From CAZKFN01 sp964552035 (GTDB lineage Bacteria > Bacteroidota > Bacteroidia > Flavobacteriales_E > Vicingaceae), in the NCBI GenBank assembly GCA_964552035.1, contig CAZKFN010000077.1, positions 1 to 12,558 of the forward strand: a stretch of 12,558 nucleotides of DNA, read 5' to 3'. The notes beneath the pieces were generated by a model. It had not been told where the DNA came from, searched no databases, and saw only the letters and a program-made list of their open reading frames with translations. A program made the position numbers and the translations under genes. Positions 8,661 to 12,558 of the stretch are shown here, piece by piece (position 1 is the stretch's first letter; every line of letters begins with the position of its first letter).

Positions 8661-9326
8661 TTATTCTTCCGGTTGTTTAAAGGGAAACTTTATCTCATCG
8701 TCCATACGAGAAAGGTTTAAATTATAACGTATAGATATAATTCGTATAATTATAATTGTCAAAATAGATAGCATTGCATTAAGCTCAAACCTTAATTCAA
8801 AATAATGTAAAAGCGCAAATAAGGATCCTCCTATAATGCATGCCATAGCATAAATTTCTTTTCGAAACACCATAGGAATAAAATTTAGTAACATATCTCT
8901 GAGAATTCCACCCAGGACAGCAGAAAACATTCCCATAATAACTGCAATAGCTGGTTGAACCTCATACATTAATGCTTTTTGTACTCCTAGAGTTGTAAAA
9001 ACAGCTATACCTACGGTATCAAATAATGAAAGTGTAGCTCTTAGCTTTTTGACTTGCTTTTTAAATAAAAAGGTAATACCAACGCCGACGAGGATCACAA
9101 TCAAATAATCTAAATTTCTCATCCAAGCGACAGGTGCTTCTCCTATGAGTAAATCACGTACGGTTCCACCACCAACTGCAGTTACAAAGGCTATAAAAGA
9201 AGCTCCAAATAAATCTAATTTTTTATTTGCTGCTGCCATAGCCCCAGAGATTGCAAATGCAAAGGTTCCAAGTAAATCTAAGTAAAAAAGTAGTTTGTCA
9301 ATGTTAAATAACTCAGCTGTAATCAT
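8661..9326 (-). CDS. UPF0126 / TRIC-type seven-helix membrane protein (YicG/YadS family)
   Basis: This 221-residue inner-membrane protein is built from two repeats of the UPF0126 fold. Each repeat carries a glycine-rich kinked helix followed by an Arg-Asp pair: GGGTVRD at 52-58 and GGILRDML at 139-146. Hydrophobic segments lie at about 13-33, 40-57, 72-87, 101-118, 123-143, 157-174 and 184-198, giving the seven helices usual for the family, and the length matches E. coli YicG and YadS (about 200-210). Prokaryotic relatives of the TRIC channels form trimers conducting monovalent cations, and some members are linked to amino-acid uptake. The actual substrate is not evident here. The gene lies 45 bp upstream of the macroglobulin-like gene on the same strand, so they may be cotranscribed, but no functional link is known to me. 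The ATG at 9326 is the natural start: it places the first helix near residue 13 and there is little room for an extension. Confidence 0.92.
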   Translation of the reverse strand: MITAELFNIDKLLFYLDLLGTFAFAISGAMAAANKKLDLFGASFIAFVTAVGGGTVRDLLIGEAPVAWMRNLDYLIVILVGVGITFLFKKQVKKLRATLSLFDTVGIAVFTTLGVQKALMYEVQPAIAVIMGMFSAVLGGILRDMLLNFIPMVFRKEIYAMACIIGGSLFALLHYFELRFELNAMLSILTIIIIRIISIRYNLNLSRMDDEIKFPFKQPEE

Positions 9327-9453
9327 ACTGCTAAAATAAACTAAATTAATAGGAAAAGAGTATTTCGATACATTTTAGAGTGAGTAAGCCAAAATCAATG
9401 AAAAGTAAAAAAGAAATATTGTACTTTTCTTTTTTAGGGTTCAATAAAAATTC

Positions 9454-9469
9454 GATATTTGCAAACGTA
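9454..9469. promoter_or_regulatory. Abutting divergent -7-like elements (candidate bidirectional promoter)
   Basis: The 239-bp gap 9327-9565 separates the divergent UPF0126-type and RND genes. At its centre GATATTTG (9454-9461, plus strand, 7 of 8 to TAnnTTTG) is joined directly to CAAACGTA (9462-9469), which reads TACGTTTG on the minus strand (8 of 8). The junction is the palindrome TTTGCAAA. Starts from these would give leaders of about 100 nt rightward and about 130 nt leftward. The minus-strand TTTG at 9486-9483 has only a 13-bp spacer and no plus-strand -33 is visible. Apart from this and an AT-rich 8-bp inverted repeat (9400-9407 / 9422-9429), I see nothing else in the gap. Confidence 0.3.
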
Positions 9470-9565
9470 AATATAAAAAGCTCAAAGCGTTTTAATCACT
9501 CTATTTATTCATTGAACAACCCATAATATTATAGTGTGATTTATTAAAAAGTATCTCAAAAAAGT

Positions 9566-11959
9566 ATGTGGGAAAAACTCTCTAGTTTTGTATTAAGGCG
9601 TCGCTATTTCATCATAAGCATCTTAACTCTTGTTACCTTGTTTTTTGGTTATCAAGCCCGTAATATTGAAATGGGTTATGAAATGGGTGAAACTATTCCC
9701 AAATCTGATTCTACCGTACAAGTATTTGAAAAGTTCAAGGAAAAATTTGGAAAAGATGGCAGCATTATGGTATTGGGAATTAAAGATTCCAACCTTTATC
9801 AACTGGATAATTTTAATGCTTGGCTTCAACTAACAGATAGTTTAAAAATAGTAGACGGGGTTAGAAATGTCGTTTCTATTAATTCCATTTTTAGCCTTAA
9901 AAAGATAACCGACCAAAAGAAATTTGAACCAGAGAGGGTTTTTAAAACTCTACCAACCACTCAAGATGAGTTGGATAGCCTTCTTCGTGTCGTATATTCT
10001 CTTCCATTCTTTGAGGGCTTTATATACAGCGATGATCATAAATCTACATTAATTGCACTTACTATAGACCAAGATGTATTGGACTCTAAAAATAGAGCAG
10101 CTTTAATGGATGGAATTTTAAATCCTGCAAAACAATTTGAAGAAACAACTGGGCTTAGTATACATTACTCTGGGTTACCACATATTAGAGCCAACAATAC
10201 CACTAAAATTAGCGAAGAAATTTCCTTGTTTATCATTCTTGCAATTTTAATTACTGCTGCTATTTTAATTCTCTTTTTCCGTTCTTTCAGATCCATGGTT
10301 AACTCCATGCTAATTGTAGGTGTAGGGGTTGTTTGGGCTCTGGGAATACAAGTTCTTTTTGGATTTAAAATCTCAATTCTTACAGCCTTAATCCCCCCAT
10401 TAATGATTGTAATTGGTATTCCCAATTGTATTTTTATACTCAATAAATACCATCAAGAATACAAAAATCATGGAAATCAAATTCTAGCTTTAATTCGAGT
10501 AATTAGCAAAATTGGGAATGCTATTTTTTTAGCTAACGTAACAACTTCTCTTGGTTTCGGAAACTTTATGTTTACCAACAGTAAAATTTTGGTTGAGTTT
10601 GGTATAGTTGCTACTCTAGGAATTGCATCAATCTTTATTATTTCGGTCACTTTACTACCAATTATTTTAAGTTTCCAAGCTCCACCTAAAAAAAGACATA
10701 CTAAGCATTTGGAACGCCAATGGACGAATTTAGTTATAAGTCAAATAATAACAATTGTAACAAAGTATAGAACGGCGGTATTTTCCGTAATTTTCATTTT
10801 AATTGTAATATCTATTTATGGTGTTACAAAGATTAAAACCACGGGAAGTATTACCGATGATGTTCCTCATCATGATCCTGTCTATCTTGATTTAAAGTTC
10901 TTTGAAAACAACTTCCATGGAGTTATGCCATTTGAAATCACCATAGATACAAAGAAAAAGAATGGAGCATTAAACCTTAGAAATTTGCAAAAGGCTGAGC
11001 AACTTCAAGAATTAGTGGCCAGTTATGATGAATTCTCTAAACCTCTTTCTATTGTAGAAGGATTAAAGTTTGCCAAACAAGCTTATTATGGAGGAAACCC
11101 TGAAAGGTATGAGCTTTTTAATCGCCAAGAACAGAGTTTTATATTACCTTACTTAACCTCAGATGATGATGGTACTGCTCAAGAACTACTTAGGTCTTAT
11201 TTAGATTCTAACAAACAGACTATGAGATTAACAGCTCAAGTTGCAGATGTGGGTTCTACAAAAATGAAAGAAATAATTGCGAACATCAAACCAAAAATAG
11301 ACTCTATTTTCCCTACCGATAAATATGAAGTTCATTTGACAGGCACTTCTGTTGTATGGTTGAGGGGAACAGATTACCTAATATACAATTTATCTACTAG
11401 TTTAAGCCTTGCTATTATTATGATCGCCATTATTATGTCTATATTATTTTATTCAGCTCGAATGGTGATTGTAAGTTTAATTCCCAACTTATTGCCTCTT
11501 TTATTCACCGCTGGTCTAATGGGACATTTTGGTATTCCTATAAAGCCCTCGACCATTATTGTATTTGGTATCGTTTTTGGTATATCTGTGGATGATACCA
11601 TTCACTATTTAGCAAAATATAGACAAGAATTAAGTAAACATTCCCTGAATCTTTATGAAGCTTGTATTAATGCATTAAAAGAAACTGGGGTAAGTATGAT
11701 TTACACTTCCATAATTCTGTTTTTTGGCTTTGGAATCTTTACCGCCTCAGAGTTTGGGGGTACCTTTGCTTTAGGTTTATTAATTTCAATCACTTTATTA
11801 GTTGCCATGGCCACTAACCTTTTATTACTTCCCTCTATGTTATTGTTTTTCGACAAGTGGCTAACTACAAAAGCATTTAAATCAGAGCCCTTAATTGTAA
11901 TCCTTAGTGAAGAAGACGACATAGACCTAGAAGAATTACATTTGGAAAAGAGAAGTTGA
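9566..11959 (+). CDS. RND superfamily exporter, MMPL type (COG1033-like)
   Basis: The product is a 797-residue inner-membrane transporter with the internally duplicated RND layout: one helix, a large periplasmic domain, five helices, then the same again. Helices fall at about 14-30, 219-238, 246-264, 266-291, 311-335, 344-369, then 403-422, 610-632, 638-658, 661-683, 707-727 and 734-760. The periplasmic domains are about 31-215 and 423-608. The tenth helix keeps the proton-relay signature GISVDD (672-677). The equivalent fourth helix reads GIPNC (284-288), placing Pro286-Asn287 opposite the Asp pair. Relatives include MmpL and hopanoid/lipid exporters, which use the proton gradient to move lipids or hydrophobic compounds from the inner membrane; the substrate here cannot be told. 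No membrane-fusion or outer-membrane partner gene is adjacent, as is usual for this monopartite group. The acidic tail (from about 775, LSEEDDIDLEELHLEK) is cytoplasmic. rfbA follows after 42 bp on the same strand. Confidence 0.92.
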   Translation: MWEKLSSFVLRRRYFIISILTLVTLFFGYQARNIEMGYEMGETIPKSDSTVQVFEKFKEKFGKDGSIMVLGIKDSNLYQLDNFNAWLQLTDSLKIVDGVRNVVSINSIFSLKKITDQKKFEPERVFKTLPTTQDELDSLLRVVYSLPFFEGFIYSDDHKSTLIALTIDQDVLDSKNRAALMDGILNPAKQFEETTGLSIHYSGLPHIRANNTTKISEEISLFIILAILITAAILILFFRSFRSMVNSMLIVGVGVVWALGIQVLFGFKISILTALIPPLMIVIGIPNCIFILNKYHQEYKNHGNQILALIRVISKIGNAIFLANVTTSLGFGNFMFTNSKILVEFGIVATLGIASIFIISVTLLPIILSFQAPPKKRHTKHLERQWTNLVISQIITIVTKYRTAVFSVIFILIVISIYGVTKIKTTGSITDDVPHHDPVYLDLKFFENNFHGVMPFEITIDTKKKNGALNLRNLQKAEQLQELVASYDEFSKPLSIVEGLKFAKQAYYGGNPERYELFNRQEQSFILPYLTSDDDGTAQELLRSYLDSNKQTMRLTAQVADVGSTKMKEIIANIKPKIDSIFPTDKYEVHLTGTSVVWLRGTDYLIYNLSTSLSLAIIMIAIIMSILFYSARMVIVSLIPNLLPLLFTAGLMGHFGIPIKPSTIIVFGIVFGISVDDTIHYLAKYRQELSKHSLNLYEACINALKETGVSMIYTSIILFFGFGIFTASEFGGTFALGLLISITLLVAMATNLLLLPSMLLFFDKWLTTKAFKSEPLIVILSEEDDIDLEELHLEKRS

Positions 11960-12001
11960 GTTTTATAATTATTAATTTCGAAAAATTATAATTTATTTAA
12001 A

Positions 12002-12558
12002 ATGAAAGGAATAGTTTTAGCTGGAGGATCTGGAACCCGTTTACATCCATTAACCATTGCTGTTAGCAAACAATTAATGCCTATATACGACAAACCCATG
12101 ATTTATTATCCCCTTTCAGTATTGATGAGTGCAGCTATTCGTGAAATTCTTATTATCACAACTCCTCACGATATTGGTAGCTTTAAAAAACTATTAGGTG
12201 ATGGAAGCCAATTCGGCTGTGATTTTCAATACGCAATTCAAGAAGAACCTAGAGGATTAGCTCAAGCATTTACTATAGGAGAGGAATTTATTGGAAACGA
12301 TAAGGTTGCTTTAATTTTAGGGGATAACATTTTCTATGGAACAGGAATGGCAGAGTTGCTTCGACAAAACAATAATCCCGATGGAGGAATTGTTTATGCT
12401 TATCATGTAAGTGACCCTCAACGTTATGGTGTTGTTGAATTTAATGAAGATAATAAGGTAATTTTTATAGAAGAAAAACCTAAACATCCAAAATCAAATT
12501 ATGCCGTGCCAGGGCTTTACTTTTACGATAATGAGGTAATTGATATTGCAAAAAACCT
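12002..12558 (+). CDS. rfbA: Glucose-1-phosphate thymidylyltransferase, 5' part (3' end beyond window)
   Basis: The ATG at 12002 opens a frame that continues to the right edge, giving 185 residues of a family of about 290. The enzyme (RmlA/RfbA) joins dTTP and glucose 1-phosphate to make dTDP-glucose, the first step towards dTDP-L-rhamnose and other dTDP-deoxysugars for surface polysaccharides. Visible signatures are the nucleotide-binding loop LAGGSGTRLHPLT (6-18), SKQLMPIYDKPMIYYPLS (22-39), EEPRGLAQAF (81-90), the metal-binding Asp108 in LGDNIFYG (107-113), RYGVVEF (141-147) and the substrate-binding EEKP (157-160). The fold is a Rossmann-like sugar nucleotidyltransferase, cytoplasmic and allosterically inhibited by dTDP-rhamnose in characterised members. 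It starts 42 bp after the RND exporter gene and may be cotranscribed with it. rfbB, rfbC and rfbD commonly follow but lie outside the window. Confidence 0.95.
   Translation, partial: MKGIVLAGGSGTRLHPLTIAVSKQLMPIYDKPMIYYPLSVLMSAAIREILIITTPHDIGSFKKLLGDGSQFGCDFQYAIQEEPRGLAQAFTIGEEFIGNDKVALILGDNIFYGTGMAELLRQNNNPDGGIVYAYHVSDPQRYGVVEFNEDNKVIFIEEKPKHPKSNYAVPGLYFYDNEVIDIAKN

Noticed and set aside
9400..9429. Inverted repeat GAAAAGTA / TACTTTTC with a 14-nt loop followed by a T-run.
   Set aside because: It resembles a terminator, but the stem is very AT-rich and no plus-strand gene ends before it. On the minus strand it would lie in a leader, where the case is equally weak.
9398..9526. A 42-codon plus-strand frame (starts MKSKKEILYF) in the divergent intergenic region.
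   Set aside because: It is Lys/Asn/Ser-rich with no recognisable family, no ribosome site, and it overlaps the candidate promoter elements. A frame this short is plausible by chance.
11963..11991. AT-only inverted repeat TTATAATT / AATTATAA around a TTTCGAAA palindrome, between the RND gene and rfbA.
   Set aside because: The stem has no G-C pair and no T-run follows, so it is unlikely to terminate. An operator is possible, but such symmetry is common by chance in sequence this AT-rich.
1..12558. Possible undescribed multi-gene system, defence island, mobile element, CRISPR array or RNA gene.
   Set aside because: No tandem spaced repeats, tRNA/rRNA cores, transposase, integrase, nuclease or toxin-antitoxin pairs were seen. 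The genes belong to known families, their orientations change repeatedly, and nothing ties them into a single novel system.

Overview
The window is an AT-rich piece of chromosome from a member of the Bacteroidota, probably Cytophagales or a related marine/soil group. Three things point that way: exact matches to the Bacteroidota -7 promoter element (TAnnTTTG) upstream of genes, little use of Shine-Dalgarno sequences, and a gene repertoire typical of the phylum (a very large alpha-2-macroglobulin-like lipoprotein, a tandem universal stress protein, and a multi-spanning membrane sensor). The genus is not identifiable from what I can see. Gene density and base composition look uniform, and there is no transposase, phage gene, tRNA, rRNA, CRISPR array or other sign of recent transfer.

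Layout. (1) 1-1688, minus strand: the first 562 residues of a large membrane protein that runs off the left edge. It has one N-terminal helix, an extracytoplasmic domain, then about eight more membrane helices, and looks like the sensory half of a Bacteroidota histidine kinase. (2) 1837-2667, plus strand: a two-domain universal stress protein, divergent from the sensor. (3) 2688-2722: a bidirectional hairpin terminator between convergent genes. (4) 2721-8615, minus strand: a 1964-residue alpha-2-macroglobulin-like lipoprotein without the thioester cysteine. Just upstream of it on the same strand, at 8661-9326, is a UPF0126/TRIC-type seven-helix membrane protein. (5) 9327-9565: a divergent intergenic region containing two abutting -7-like elements in opposite orientation. 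(6) 9566-11959, plus strand: a 797-residue RND/MMPL-type exporter. It is followed 42 bp later by the 5' part of rfbA (glucose-1-phosphate thymidylyltransferase), which runs off the right edge.

Most of the products act at the cell envelope: a membrane sensor, a periplasmic-facing lipoprotein, a cation-channel-like membrane protein, an RND exporter and the first enzyme of dTDP-sugar synthesis. Only the pairs 9326->2721 and 9566->12558 are arranged like possible transcription units, and nothing in the sequence shows that the products work together. I do not see a convincing new multi-gene system. The most rewarding item is the large macroglobulin-like lipoprotein: it has lost its thioester, has a low-complexity bait-like loop and lacks a neighbouring pbpC.
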